DNA of 64,000 nucleotides from Flavobacterium gyeonganense (GCF_029625295.1 NZ_CP121112.1:4216001-4280000), one strand, 5' to 3'. Numbered from the stretch's first letter, positions 45,516 to 55,882 are shown. Notes: a model not told the origin generated them from the letters alone. Made by a program: numbers and translations.

Positions 45516-46886
45516 TTAAATTAATTTAAAATTCTTTTCTATTGCTTTGATCATTTCCCCGGCAACATCTTTATTTGTAGCACCTTCAATTCCTTCAAGT
45601 CCTGGAGAAGAATTTACTTCAAGCAGCAAAGGGCCTTTAGATGAACGAATGATGTCAACACCAGCTACTTTTAAATCCATTGCTTTTGCGGCTTTAATCG
45701 CGATCTTTTTTTCTTCAGCAGTCACTTTTATTACTGACGCAGTTCCGCCAAGGTGAATATTAGCTCTAAATTCGCCTGGCATAGCCTCACGCTGAATGGC
45801 TGCGACTACTTTGCCATCGATCACAAAACAGCGAATGTCTTTTCCGTTAGCTTCTTTAATAAATTCCTGGACTAATATATTTGCGTTTAGACTTTTAAAG
45901 GCATTTATTACGCTTTCTGCAGCTTTTTTGGTTTCAGCCAAAACAACGCCTTTTCCTTGTGTTCCTTCCAGTAATTTTACAATTAAAGGAGAGCCTCCAA
46001 CCATTTTAATTAAATTGTCAGTGTCTAAAGGTGAATTTGCAAAACCAGTCGTTGGAATATCAATACCACTATTTAAAAGCAGTTGCAGCGAGTACAATTT
46101 ATCTCGTGACTGTGTTATAGCTGTAGCCGAATTTAGAACAAATACTTTCAAAGCTTCGAATTGACGGGTCAGGGCACAGCCATAAAAAGTAATACTTGGA
46201 CGAATTCTCGGAATAATAGCGTCAAACTGGTTTAGTATTTTTCCCCCACGATAATGGATTTCGGGAGTTTTAGCGTCCAGTTTCATGTAACATTCCTTGA
46301 TGTTCAAAAAATGCATTTCATGGCCGCGCATTTCTCCGGCTTCCATTATTCTTTTATTGCTGTATAATTCGGGATTGCTGGCTAAAAGCCCGATGCGTAG
46401 ACCAGAACTTGCTTTTTCAGAATTTTGGTAAAGTTCTTTTAATGTTTCAGTAGAAGGCTGTCCCAACATGTATTTTTCTTCAGGATCTACTAATACGCGT
46501 CCGCTCATTGCTTCACGACCTAAAAGCATTCGAAAACCCATAGAATCCCTGTTAGTCAATGTCATTTCAATTGGCCATTTGATTTCGCCTAATTTAATGC
46601 TGGTCTGAATTACATAACGATGTTCCCTGAAACCGCTTGAACTTTTTACAATTCTTTTATCAATCAAAGGAGCTTCACAATGAATTACGGTTTTAATGTT
46701 ATTCTGAATTGGATTAATGTCGAATTTTACCCAATTGGCATCATTTTTTATAAATGGAGCTATATTGATGGCATGCATTGCCGAAGTTTTTGCACCTGAA
46801 TCCACACGAGCCTTTATTGTAGGGATTCCCAGTTCAGGAAATGCGCACCATTCTTCACTGCCTAAAATGACTTTGTTTTGAAGCAT
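45516..46886 (-). CDS. RimK-type ATP-grasp ligase with N-terminal retropepsin-like domain
   Basis: 456 residues from the ATG at 46886 (MLQNKVILGSEEW); a longer in-frame start at 46970 adds a poor leader. Residues ~5-150 match the RimB / ATP-dependent zinc protease-like family, with the aspartic-protease motif KARVDSGAKTSAMHA and LLGREAMSGRVLVDP. Residues ~165-456 are RimK: PRIRPSITFYG, RDKLYSLQLLLNSGI, PLIVKLLEGTQGKGV, DIRCFVIDGKVVAAIQR and LEVNSSPGLEGIE. RimK adds glutamate to ribosomal protein S6 and RimB-type proteases remove it. The two opposing activities in one chain would be a modification/demodification switch. Target is inferred. Confidence 0.88.
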   Translation of the reverse strand: MLQNKVILGSEEWCAFPELGIPTIKARVDSGAKTSAMHAINIAPFIKNDANWVKFDINPIQNNIKTVIHCEAPLIDKRIVKSSSGFREHRYVIQTSIKLGEIKWPIEMTLTNRDSMGFRMLLGREAMSGRVLVDPEEKYMLGQPSTETLKELYQNSEKASSGLRIGLLASNPELYSNKRIMEAGEMRGHEMHFLNIKECYMKLDAKTPEIHYRGGKILNQFDAIIPRIRPSITFYGCALTRQFEALKVFVLNSATAITQSRDKLYSLQLLLNSGIDIPTTGFANSPLDTDNLIKMVGGSPLIVKLLEGTQGKGVVLAETKKAAESVINAFKSLNANILVQEFIKEANGKDIRCFVIDGKVVAAIQREAMPGEFRANIHLGGTASVIKVTAEEKKIAIKAAKAMDLKVAGVDIIRSSKGPLLLEVNSSPGLEGIEGATNKDVAGEMIKAIEKNFKLI

Positions 46887-46966
46887 ATATTGTTTTTTAT
46901 TGTAGAGATTTAATAACCAAAAATAGCTATTTGCTTTTATTAAAGGTAGTGATTTATCAAAAAAAA

Positions 46967-46999
46967 ACACCCGTTATGTTATGAAAACGTAACGGGTGT
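46967..46999 (-). terminator. clpC terminator
   Basis: ACACCCGTTA (46967-46976) pairs exactly with TAACGGGTGT (46990-46999); the A run to its left is the T run on the minus strand. Confidence 0.85.
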
Positions 47000-47027
47000 G
47001 TTATTTATGTTATAAATTTAAACTGAT

Positions 47028-49574
47028 TTATTGATTGGTCGGCTCCTCTGCTTTGTGTATTTCTACTGAAAGTTCTTCTGAATTATCTTTTAAATCCATT
47101 ACAATTTCATCACCTGAATGTATTTTTGAAGTGATGATTTCTTCGGCTAACAAATCTTCAACATACTTTTGAATAGCTCTTTTTAGAGGTCTTGCCCCAA
47201 ATTGTCTGTCAAAGCCTTTTTCGGCTATAAATGCTTTAGCTTTATCAGTCAAGCTTAAATTATATCCAAGTTCAGAAATACGAGCGTATAATTTTTTAAG
47301 CTCAATCTCGATGATAAGATCGATATCAGCTTTTTCTAATGCATTAAATACGATTACATCATCAATTCTGTTTAAGAATTCCGGAGCAAAGGTTTTCTTC
47401 AATGCATTTTCAATAATGCTTTTCGAATTTTCATCAGCCTGAGCAACTTTAGCAGCAGTTCCAAAACCAACACCTTGTCCAAAATCTTTTAACTGACGTG
47501 CACCAACATTCGAAGTCATGATAATGATTGTGTTTTTAAAGTCGATTTTACGACCTAAACTATCAGTCAGATAACCATCATCTAAAACCTGAAGCATCAT
47601 GTTGAATACATCTGGATGTGCTTTTTCAATCTCATCTAAAAGTACTACACAATAAGGTTTTCTGCGAACTTTCTCGGTTAACTGTCCACCTTCTTCATAG
47701 CCAACATATCCCGGAGGCGCTCCAACTAAACGGGAGATAGCAAATTTCTCCATATATTCGCTCATGTCGATACGAACCAAGGCATCTTCAGAATCGAATA
47801 ATTCTTTTGCTAAAACTTTTGCCAATTGCGTTTTACCAACTCCGGTCTGACCTAAGAAAATAAATGAACCAATTGGTTTGTTTGGATCTTTAAGTCCGGC
47901 TCTGTTACGCTGAATAGAACGTGCGATTTTTAAAACAGCATCGTTTTGTCCAATTACCTTATTCTGAATTAGTTCCGGTAACTTGGCCAGTTTGTTGCTT
48001 TCTGTTTGTGCGATCCTGTTTACAGGAATTCCGGTCATCATTGAAACCACATCGGCTACATTGTCTTCAGTAACTTCAATTCTATTACTTTTAGAATCTT
48101 CTTCCCATTGTTCCTGAGCAAGTGCTAGGTCTTTTTCAATACGTTTTTCATCATCGCGAAGTTTGGCTGCTTCTTCATATTTTTGCTTTTTGACAACCAT
48201 ATTTTTGTTCTCACGAACTTCTTCTAACTGACGCTCTAAATCCAAAATTTGCTTTGGAACGTCAATATTAGTGATGTGTACACGAGATCCGGCCTCATCC
48301 ATGGCATCGATAGCTTTGTCTGGTAAAAAACGTTCAGACATATATCTGTTGGTTAATTTAACGCAGGCTTCAATTGCTTCCGGAGTATAAGTTACATTGT
48401 GATGGTCTTCGTATTTGTCTTTTACATTGTTCAAAATGGCAATTGTTTCTTCAACAGAAGTTGGTTCCACAATTACTTTTTGGAAACGTCTTTCTAAAGC
48501 ACCATCTTTTTCAATATATTGTCTGTACTCATCAAGAGTGGTAGCACCAATACATTGTATTTCACCTCTTGCTAATGCTGGTTTAAACATGTTTGAGGCA
48601 TCAAGTGAACCAGTTGCTCCGCCGGCACCAACAATAGTATGTATTTCATCAATGAAAAGAATAATATCGTCGTTTTTCTCAAGCTCGTTCATTACGGCTT
48701 TCATTCTTTCTTCAAATTGTCCTCTGTATTTTGTTCCGGCAACTAAGCTTGCCAGGTCAAGAGTAACAACGCGTTTGTGAAAAAGAATACGCGATACTTT
48801 CTTTTGGATTATACGCAAAGCCAGTCCTTCTGCAATAGCAGATTTACCAACTCCCGGTTCTCCAATAAGGAGTGGATTGTTCTTTTTTCTTCGACTTAAG
48901 ATTTGAGAAACACGTTCAATTTCTTTTTCGCGTCCTACAACAGGATCTAGTTTTCCTTCTTCGGCCATTTCTGTTAAATCTCTCCCAAAATTATCTAATA
49001 CCGGAGTTTTCGATTTTTTGTTTGACTTATTGGCTGGATTGTTAAAACTACTTTCTTTTAAACTGTCATCTTGTCCTGAATCATCGTTATATGATTCGTT
49101 TTTTGGCAAGTTTTCTAAGAATTCTTCTTCGTTTGGAGTCATATTTAAATATTGTTCTTTAGCTATATCATAATCTATTTTTAGTTTATTCAATAGCTTG
49201 GTTGTTGGATCGTTTTCGTTTCGTAAGATGCATAAAAGCAGGTGAGCCGTACTAATCGACGAACTTTGAAATACTTTAGCCTCTAGAAAAGTAGTCTTCA
49301 GTGCCCTTTCGGCCTGTCGGGTAAGATGAAGATTTTTCTTTTCGGTGTTTACTTCAACGCTGTGGTTGGCCGGACTCAGTATTTCTACCTTCCTGCGTAA
49401 ATGGTCTAAATCGACTGCCAGGTTATTAAGTATATGAATAGCTTTTCCGTTACCATCTCTTAAAATGCCCAGCATTAGATGTTCAGTACCAATAAAGTCG
49501 TGCCCTAAGCGAAGAGCTTCCTCTTTACTGTATGTAATAACATCTTTTACTCTTGGTGAAAAATTATCATCCAT
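47028..49574 (-). CDS. clpC: ATP-dependent Clp protease ATPase ClpC
   Basis: 848 residues: double Clp-N domain (~1-145), AAA1 with GEPGVGKSAIAEGLA and DEIHTIVGAGG, a UVR/M-domain coiled coil (KQKYEEAAKLRDDEKRIEKDL) and AAA2 with GQTGVGKTQLAKVLA and DEIEKAHPDVF, ending in the ClpB_D2-small domain. The short M domain with UVR motif marks ClpC rather than ClpB. It unfolds substrates for ClpP. Divergent from gyrA. Confidence 0.96.
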   Translation of the reverse strand: MDDNFSPRVKDVITYSKEEALRLGHDFIGTEHLMLGILRDGNGKAIHILNNLAVDLDHLRRKVEILSPANHSVEVNTEKKNLHLTRQAERALKTTFLEAKVFQSSSISTAHLLLCILRNENDPTTKLLNKLKIDYDIAKEQYLNMTPNEEEFLENLPKNESYNDDSGQDDSLKESSFNNPANKSNKKSKTPVLDNFGRDLTEMAEEGKLDPVVGREKEIERVSQILSRRKKNNPLLIGEPGVGKSAIAEGLALRIIQKKVSRILFHKRVVTLDLASLVAGTKYRGQFEERMKAVMNELEKNDDIILFIDEIHTIVGAGGATGSLDASNMFKPALARGEIQCIGATTLDEYRQYIEKDGALERRFQKVIVEPTSVEETIAILNNVKDKYEDHHNVTYTPEAIEACVKLTNRYMSERFLPDKAIDAMDEAGSRVHITNIDVPKQILDLERQLEEVRENKNMVVKKQKYEEAAKLRDDEKRIEKDLALAQEQWEEDSKSNRIEVTEDNVADVVSMMTGIPVNRIAQTESNKLAKLPELIQNKVIGQNDAVLKIARSIQRNRAGLKDPNKPIGSFIFLGQTGVGKTQLAKVLAKELFDSEDALVRIDMSEYMEKFAISRLVGAPPGYVGYEEGGQLTEKVRRKPYCVVLLDEIEKAHPDVFNMMLQVLDDGYLTDSLGRKIDFKNTIIIMTSNVGARQLKDFGQGVGFGTAAKVAQADENSKSIIENALKKTFAPEFLNRIDDVIVFNALEKADIDLIIEIELKKLYARISELGYNLSLTDKAKAFIAEKGFDRQFGARPLKRAIQKYVEDLLAEEIITSKIHSGDEIVMDLKDNSEELSVEIHKAEEPTNQ

Positions 49575-49829
49575 AATATATAATTGGTATTGTAAATTTA
49601 ATGAATTAGTGATTGAAAAACAAAAACCATACCTTTCAGAAACACCTGTCAGCTAATAGACAAAAAAAATAGTAATAAAACAGTTAAAAAAGGCTTAATT
49701 TATTAACTAAAACTAAAAAAAAGTTGTTAATAAATCATTGAAATATCTGTAAGGAAATAGCTGAAAAAATTTCAAAAAAACGTATCTTGGCACGTTTTGA
49801 AAATTAATATAATTATTTAATATAACATT

Positions 49830-52472
49830 ATGTCTGAAGGAGAAAAGTTAATTCCTATTAACATCGAAGAAGAAATGAAATCAGCTTACATCGATTATTC
49901 GATGTCGGTAATCGTATCAAGGGCACTTCCGGATGTTAGAGATGGCTTGAAACCGGTACATCGAAGAGTTCTTTACGGAATGTATGACTTAGGAGTAACA
50001 TCAAGATCAGCCCACAAAAAATCTGCGAGAATCGTGGGAGAAGTTCTGGGTAAGTATCACCCTCATGGGGATACATCTGTTTATGATGCCATGGTTCGTA
50101 TGGCTCAGGAATGGAGTATGCGTTATCTTTTAGTTGATGGTCAGGGTAATTTTGGTTCTGTAGATGGGGATAGCCCTGCAGCAATGCGTTACACTGAGGC
50201 CAGAATGAAAAGGATTTCGGAAGAAATTATGGCAGATATCGAAAAAGAAACTGTTGATTTTCAATTGAACTTTGACGATACATTATATGAACCAAAAGTA
50301 ATGCCTACGAGAGTTCCTACATTGTTAGTTAACGGGGCAACAGGTATTGCAGTTGGTATGGCTACAAATATGCCTCCACACAATTTAACAGAAGTTATCA
50401 ATGGTACTCTGGCATACCTTGATAATAACGATATTGAAGTGGACGAATTAATGACACATATTAAGGCTCCGGATTTTCCAACCGGTGGTATAATATATGG
50501 TTATGAAGGCGTTCGCGAAGCATTTAAAACCGGTAGAGGACGTATTGTAATGCGTGCTAAAGTTGGTTTTGAAGAAGTTGACGGAAGAGAATCTATCATT
50601 GTTACTGAAATTCCGTATCAGGTTAATAAAGCTGATATGATTAAACGTACAGCAGACCTTGTTAACGAGAAGAAGATTGAAGGTATTGCGAATATCCGTG
50701 ATGAGTCTGACAGAAACGGTATGCGTATCGTTTACATCTTAAAGCGCGATGCAACTCCAAATGTAGTTTTAAATACCTTATATAAATTTACACAATTACA
50801 GTCTTCTTTTAGTGTAAATAATATTGCATTAGTAAAAGGTCGTCCTCAAATGCTGAATCTGAAAGACATGATTCATTATTTTATTGAACACCGTCATGAT
50901 GTAGTTGTAAGAAGAACTCAATTTGAATTACGTAAAGCTGAAGAAAGAGCCCATATTTTAGAAGGATTAATTATTGCATCAGATAACATTGATGAAGTAA
51001 TTGCTATTATCAGAGGTTCTAAAAATACAGAAGAAGCCCGTGAGAAATTAATTGAAAGATTTAGTTTATCAGATATTCAGGCCCGTGCAATTGTCGAAAT
51101 GCGTCTGCGTCAGTTAACAGGTCTTGAGCAGGATAAATTGAGAGCTGAGTTTGAAGAATTAATGAAATTAATCGAACACTTAAAAGCATTGCTGGCAGAC
51201 GTAAATTTAAGAACCGACTTAATTAAGGAAGAACTTGTTGAAATCCGTGATAAATATGGAGACGAGCGTCGTTCCCAAATTGAATATTCTGGTGGAGACG
51301 TAAGTATTGAAGATTTAATTGCCGATGAAAATGTAGTAATTACAATTTCGCATGCAGGTTACATCAAACGTACAAACTTAACAGAATACAAAACTCAAAA
51401 TAGAGGAGGAGTTGGTCAGAAAAGTGCCGGAACAAGAGATCAGGATTTTCTTGAGCATATGTTCGTAGCAACGAATCACCAATATATGATGTTCTTTACG
51501 CAAAAAGGAAAATGTTTCTGGATGCGTGTTTATGAAATTCCTGAAGGAAGTAAAACGGCAAAAGGAAGAGCAATTCAAAACCTTGTAAATATTGAAAGCG
51601 ATGATAAAGTAAAAGCTTTCATTTGTACACAGGATTTAAAAGATAAAGATTATATCAACAGCCATAATTTGGTTATGGTTACCAAACAGGGTCAGGTTAA
51701 GAAAACATCTTTAGAGAAATATTCTAAGCCTAGAGTAAATGGTGTAGCAGCTATTACTATTAAAGAAGGTGATGAGTTGATGGGGGCACAGTTAACAAAC
51801 GGAGAAAGCCAAATTATCTTAGCTGTAAAGTCCGGAAAACTGGTTCGTTTTGAAGAAACGAAAACGCGCCCAATGGGAAGAACAGCTTCTGGCGTTCGCG
51901 GTATTACACTAAAAGATGATACTGATGAAGTTATTGGTATGGTTACTGTTGATAAAAATGATATTAATGATTCACAAATTCTGGTTGTAACTGAAAATGG
52001 TTATGGTAAACGTACTAAATTAGTTGATGAAGATGGTGAAGATGTTTACAGAATTACAAACCGTGGAGGTAAAGGAGTTAAAACGCTAAATATCACTGAA
52101 AAAACTGGAAAATTAATCTCTATTAATGCTGTAACGGATTCTGATGATTTGATGATTATCAATAAATCAGGACTGACAATCAGAATGGCGATTGAAGATT
52201 TACGTGTTATGGGGCGTGCTACTCAGGGTGTAAGACTTATTAATTTAAAAGGGAAAGATTCTATTGCAGCTGTTACAACTGTGATGAAAGATGAAGTTGA
52301 AGAAGTTGTTGTAGATGAAGACGGAAATGTTATTGAATCCGGAATTGAGAGGGTTAAACCCGATTTAGAAGTTCTTGAAGATGATGTTGTAGCCGAAGAT
52401 GATGAAGACGATGATTCTGAAGAAGAAGTTGAAGATGAGGATGATGCTGAAGAAGAGGAATCTGAAGAATAA
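49830..52472 (+). CDS. gyrA: DNA gyrase subunit A
   Basis: 880 residues. Catalytic Tyr in RYTEARM; quinolone region KYHPHGDTSVYDAMVRMAQ with Thr at the E. coli Ser83 position and Asp at the Asp87 position, as I recall for wild-type flavobacteria; hence no sign of a resistance change. The GyrA box NRGGKG and six-blade C-terminal propeller are present. The last ~55 residues are a strongly acidic tail (EDDEDDDSEEEVEDEDDAEEEESEE in part). It introduces negative supercoils with GyrB. A TPR gene follows by 41 bases. Confidence 0.97.
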   Translation: MSEGEKLIPINIEEEMKSAYIDYSMSVIVSRALPDVRDGLKPVHRRVLYGMYDLGVTSRSAHKKSARIVGEVLGKYHPHGDTSVYDAMVRMAQEWSMRYLLVDGQGNFGSVDGDSPAAMRYTEARMKRISEEIMADIEKETVDFQLNFDDTLYEPKVMPTRVPTLLVNGATGIAVGMATNMPPHNLTEVINGTLAYLDNNDIEVDELMTHIKAPDFPTGGIIYGYEGVREAFKTGRGRIVMRAKVGFEEVDGRESIIVTEIPYQVNKADMIKRTADLVNEKKIEGIANIRDESDRNGMRIVYILKRDATPNVVLNTLYKFTQLQSSFSVNNIALVKGRPQMLNLKDMIHYFIEHRHDVVVRRTQFELRKAEERAHILEGLIIASDNIDEVIAIIRGSKNTEEAREKLIERFSLSDIQARAIVEMRLRQLTGLEQDKLRAEFEELMKLIEHLKALLADVNLRTDLIKEELVEIRDKYGDERRSQIEYSGGDVSIEDLIADENVVITISHAGYIKRTNLTEYKTQNRGGVGQKSAGTRDQDFLEHMFVATNHQYMMFFTQKGKCFWMRVYEIPEGSKTAKGRAIQNLVNIESDDKVKAFICTQDLKDKDYINSHNLVMVTKQGQVKKTSLEKYSKPRVNGVAAITIKEGDELMGAQLTNGESQIILAVKSGKLVRFEETKTRPMGRTASGVRGITLKDDTDEVIGMVTVDKNDINDSQILVVTENGYGKRTKLVDEDGEDVYRITNRGGKGVKTLNITEKTGKLISINAVTDSDDLMIINKSGLTIRMAIEDLRVMGRATQGVRLINLKGKDSIAAVTTVMKDEVEEVVVDEDGNVIESGIERVKPDLEVLEDDVVAEDDEDDDSEEEVEDEDDAEEEESEE

Positions 52473-52513
52473 AATGAACCACACAAATTAAAAATTAATA
52501 CAAATTGAATATT

Positions 52514-53782
52514 ATGAAAAGTAAATATGTAATACTTGCATCAGCATTATTGATTTCAGTAGCTACTTTTGCTCAGAAAGATCAGATAAAAAGTGCTGAA
52601 AAAGCATTAAAAGGCGGAGATGCCCAAGGTGCGCTTGCACAATTAAAGGACGCGGAAAATCTTATTGTAAATGCAAAAGATACAGAGCAGGGACAATATT
52701 ATTTTATTCAGGGAAATGCTTATTTAGATCTTGCAAACAAAAAAGTAGAAGAAGGGAAAAATTTGTCTCTTGCTGCAGAAAGCTATAAAAAGTTAATTGA
52801 AATTGAGAAAACATCCGGAAAGCAAAAATTCTCAACTCAGGCTGCCGCTTCAATTACTCAAATCAAAGGATTGTTAATTAATTCAGCTATTGCGGATACA
52901 CAATCAAATAAAGCTGCAGAAGGAGCAAAAAAATTGTATGATGCTTACTCTTTAGATAAAAAAGACACCATCAATTTGTATTATGCAGCTTCTACTTATG
53001 TAAACGCTCAGGATTATGATGCAGCTTTACCAATGTATGAAGAGTTGAAAAAATTAAATTATTCAGGAAAAGGAACAAGCTATACAGCTGTGAATAAAGC
53101 TTCTGGTAATGAAGATGGTTTTAATAATGAAAAAGATAGAGATTTAGCTGTAAAATTAGGAACTCATGAAAAACCTAAAAAAGAAGTTATTCCTTCTAAA
53201 AGAGGTGAAGTTTACAAAAATTATGCATTAATTTTAGTTCAGAAAGGAAGAACTGAAGATGCTAAAAAAGCTTTGGCTGATGCAAGAAAAGCTAACCCGG
53301 AAGATTCTTCTTTAATCCTTTCCGAAGCTAATTTATATTTAGAAACTAAAGATTACGATACTTATAAAAAGTTAGTTGGAGAAGCTTTGCAAAAAGATCC
53401 AAATAATAAAGAGTTAATTTTCAACCTTGGTGTACTAAGTGCAAATGCTAAAAATGCTGCAGATGCTGAAAAATATTATTTAAAAGTGATTGAAATAGAT
53501 CCTAATTATGCAAATGCTTATCTTAATCTTGCTGCATTAAAATTAGAAGCCGAAAAACCAATTATTGATGAAATGAATAAATTGGGTACTTCTGATAAAG
53601 ACATGAAGCGTTATGATGTATTGAAAAAACAAAGAGAAAATGTTTTTAAAAGCGTGATTCCATATCTTAAAAAAGCAAATGAGCTTGATCCAAAGAATGA
53701 AGATGTTTCTAAGACATTATTAGGTGTTTACAAAGCTCTTGAAATGACTGCTGAGGCCAAAGCCTTAAAAGCAACAATGTAA
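52514..53782 (+). CDS. Secreted TPR-repeat protein
   Basis: 422 residues from the ATG at 52514 (MKSKYVILASALLISVATFAQ signal peptide; a TTG at 52505 is upstream). Several TPR units: ~25-70, ~200-235 (EVYKNYALILVQKGRTEDAKKAL), ~245-290 and ~295-335 (ELIFNLGVLSANAKNAADAEKYYLKVIEIDPNYANAYLNLAALKL), the last being near-perfect. Likely a periplasmic protein-interaction scaffold; partner unknown. May be co-transcribed with gyrA. Confidence 0.85.
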   Translation: MKSKYVILASALLISVATFAQKDQIKSAEKALKGGDAQGALAQLKDAENLIVNAKDTEQGQYYFIQGNAYLDLANKKVEEGKNLSLAAESYKKLIEIEKTSGKQKFSTQAAASITQIKGLLINSAIADTQSNKAAEGAKKLYDAYSLDKKDTINLYYAASTYVNAQDYDAALPMYEELKKLNYSGKGTSYTAVNKASGNEDGFNNEKDRDLAVKLGTHEKPKKEVIPSKRGEVYKNYALILVQKGRTEDAKKALADARKANPEDSSLILSEANLYLETKDYDTYKKLVGEALQKDPNNKELIFNLGVLSANAKNAADAEKYYLKVIEIDPNYANAYLNLAALKLEAEKPIIDEMNKLGTSDKDMKRYDVLKKQRENVFKSVIPYLKKANELDPKNEDVSKTLLGVYKALEMTAEAKALKATM

Positions 53783-53808
53783 TAGTTTAAAGCAAATAAA
53801 AATGTAAA

Positions 53809-53836
53809 GCCGTCTAAAATATTTAGGCGGTTTTTT
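53809..53836 (+). terminator. Terminator after TPR gene
   Basis: GCCGTCTAAA faces TTTAGGCGGTTTTTT (one mismatch), 26 bases after the stop. Confidence 0.78.
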
Positions 53837-54030
53837 ATTTCCTGTATAATTATTAATTCAATTTTAAAAGATTTATAATGTGTTAGCAGGCGAATTGATA
53901 TTTTTAAGATATAAGGAAATGGAATTGCCTGCCAGGTTAAATTATTCCAGATTTGATTCTGCTTATGATTTCATTCTAATATAATAATTGAGAAGTTAGT
54001 GAAGGGATACACTGTTCTTAACCAATTAAT
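53837..54030. other. Non-coding gap between TPR and LVIVD genes
   Basis: Part of the 320-bp gap 53783-54102. A loose inverted repeat, GCAGGCGAATT (53886-53896) against AATTGCCTGC (53923-53932), is visible. No gene, promoter or known element was recognised. Confidence 0.4.
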
Positions 54031-54065
54031 AAAAAAGCAGACCATTAATAACGATGATCTGCTTT
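54031..54065 (-). terminator. Terminator of LVIVD lipoprotein gene
   Basis: AAGCAGA (within 54034-54041) pairs with TCTGCTT (54058-54064); the A6 run at 54031 is the T run on the minus strand. Confidence 0.72.
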
Positions 54066-54102
54066 CTGTTTAAAGATTAGGATTTCTAAGTAAAAAATCT
54101 AA

Positions 54103-55722
54103 TTATTTCAATTTGTTTTCGGTATCAGTATAATTACCTGTAATAGTTACTCCACTATTTTTAGTTACTTTTCCATAAATGGTAATTGAAGAATTTCCAA
54201 TAAAATTAATTTTTGCACCGCTGTTAAGTCTTAGATCACCCCAAATTACCGCCGATCCTTCTATTTGTAATATGGCATTATTATTAATGATAAGTTCTGT
54301 TGGGTTTGACTGCTGATATTTACCCTGGGCTAAGCTTCCTCTTATGTTAAAAGTACCTCCGCTGTTTAGGATCAAACCATTCTGAATTGATATAGAACCA
54401 CAATGGGTTAATATACCGCCTGAATTTACTATCGCTGAATTAATTGCAGTAGTTCCTGAAAACGACTTGATTTCATTTGAATTTAAAATCAAATCTTTAC
54501 CTTGATTGTAAGTTCCATATTGAGAACAGGTGGCAAATGCTGAATTAGGTTTCTCCATCTTAATGATTTTTAATCCACCTTTGCCGCTTGCAACATAGAT
54601 ATAATTATCGCTGGATTTAACATAGTTTGATGATCCCGAAATTCCTAAAGTGCCTAATAAATTAAGTTGCTCTCCACTTTGATAAACATTCAGTCCTGCT
54701 GCACCATTTGCAACAAAAATATATCCTTCGTTTGCAGAAACTGCATTTGTAACATTATCCTCTCCTGCTGCAGTTATGCTTAAAGTTTGTAATTTTGAAC
54801 CAGTATTAATATCGTAAACTCCTAAGCCGTTATATCCTTCAGAGACTAAAAGTTTTGTTCCGTTAATTTCCATTGTTCTTTTTGCACCGCTCACATCTAT
54901 TGGTATACTAAAGTTTTTTTGCAGAGCCAGATTTGACTGATTGTAAACATTTACTCCTTTAGTCCCGCTTAAGGTTATAACTTTATCATTGTTTAAAGCA
55001 ACTGATCGTAAATCTTCTATAATTATATTTGCTGTAATTGCCTTAGTTGAACTATTGAATTTATAAAGTCTTCCCTTATCGCCTGTGACAGCAAAATAAG
55101 AAGAACCATTTGCAGCAACATCAGTTGTAACTCTGCTTTCTAAATAATTGATTTTGTATTTATCCGTAAGCAAACCAGAATTCAATTCCATGTTGATTAC
55201 TATTGAAGGACTTGTTAACAATGGATCTGTATCTAAATCTTTTGCTGCTCCAATAATTAAATTGCCATTAGAATAGCTAAGTGAAGTTATATCTGTATTA
55301 GCAATTAAAGCAGAAGTAACTAGTTTTGGTTTGTAAGGATCTGAAACATCAATAACGTCAATCGCTCCTGAGTACGCATCGCCTCTCATAATATAAGATA
55401 CATATGCATAGTTTCCATTTACGGCAACATGGCTAGCTTGTAATGTTCTGCCATCTTTATCAACTGGAGGATCTATTTCTGCAATCTGTACTAAAGGAAG
55501 AGTTGTTATTGTAGTGTTGGAAAATTTTCCTGTTGTAATATTGTTGTCGATTGAAATTACTCCAGAATTGGAATAATCAAGTCTTTTATTTAAAGAAGTT
55601 TGATCTATAGTTATAGTAATGTTTTTTGCTGCCTGATTGTTATTTGAGTTATCATTATTATTTTCACATCCTATTAATAGTGATATAGCTAAAAATGAAA
55701 ATAAGTAAATATTATTTCTCAT
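54103..55722 (-). CDS. LVIVD-type beta-propeller lipoprotein
   Basis: 539 residues from the ATG at 55722, which starts a lipoprotein signal (MRNNIYLFSFLAISLLIGC, Cys19). The frame is open further upstream, but a -7 box (TACATTTG, 55753-55760) lies in that extension. An N-rich linker is followed by a propeller of LVIVD-like repeats (AIDVIDVSDPYKPKLV, GVNVYNQSNLALQ, GLGVYDINTGSKLQTL, GLNVYQSGEQLNLLG, GLKIIKMEKP), then a C-terminal parallel beta-helix-like part rich in NSGG turns. Surface-exposed; function unknown. Confidence 0.8.
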   Translation of the reverse strand: MRNNIYLFSFLAISLLIGCENNNDNSNNNQAAKNITITIDQTSLNKRLDYSNSGVISIDNNITTGKFSNTTITTLPLVQIAEIDPPVDKDGRTLQASHVAVNGNYAYVSYIMRGDAYSGAIDVIDVSDPYKPKLVTSALIANTDITSLSYSNGNLIIGAAKDLDTDPLLTSPSIVINMELNSGLLTDKYKINYLESRVTTDVAANGSSYFAVTGDKGRLYKFNSSTKAITANIIIEDLRSVALNNDKVITLSGTKGVNVYNQSNLALQKNFSIPIDVSGAKRTMEINGTKLLVSEGYNGLGVYDINTGSKLQTLSITAAGEDNVTNAVSANEGYIFVANGAAGLNVYQSGEQLNLLGTLGISGSSNYVKSSDNYIYVASGKGGLKIIKMEKPNSAFATCSQYGTYNQGKDLILNSNEIKSFSGTTAINSAIVNSGGILTHCGSISIQNGLILNSGGTFNIRGSLAQGKYQQSNPTELIINNNAILQIEGSAVIWGDLRLNSGAKINFIGNSSITIYGKVTKNSGVTITGNYTDTENKLK

Positions 55723-55752
55723 AAGTTGTGATTGGATTTTTAAAATTCGGTG

Positions 55753-55760
55753 CAAATGTA
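55753..55760 (-). promoter_or_regulatory. Candidate -7 box (TACATTTG) for LVIVD gene
   Basis: Exact TAnnTTTG on the minus strand, 30 bases before the ATG at 55722, favouring that start over the earlier one at 55869. Confidence 0.5.
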
Positions 55761-55882
55761 AGTTGTTTTTTTGCAACATAATGCAGGTGAAAATGTTAAT
55801 TTTTTCAATAAAAACGCTTGTTTTACAGTTGTTTAGCTTTAAGTGCATTTTGACGGATTTTACTAACACTTTATCGTGAAAA

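Noticed and set aside
49978..50140. Quinolone-resistance mutation in gyrA
   Set aside because: Thr at the E. coli Ser83 position is, to my knowledge, the normal residue in flavobacteria, and the Asp87 position is unchanged.
52223..52486. Ser-rich minus-strand frame of 87 codons
   Set aside because: Antisense of the GAA/GAT-rich acidic tail of gyrA; the composition is explained by that.
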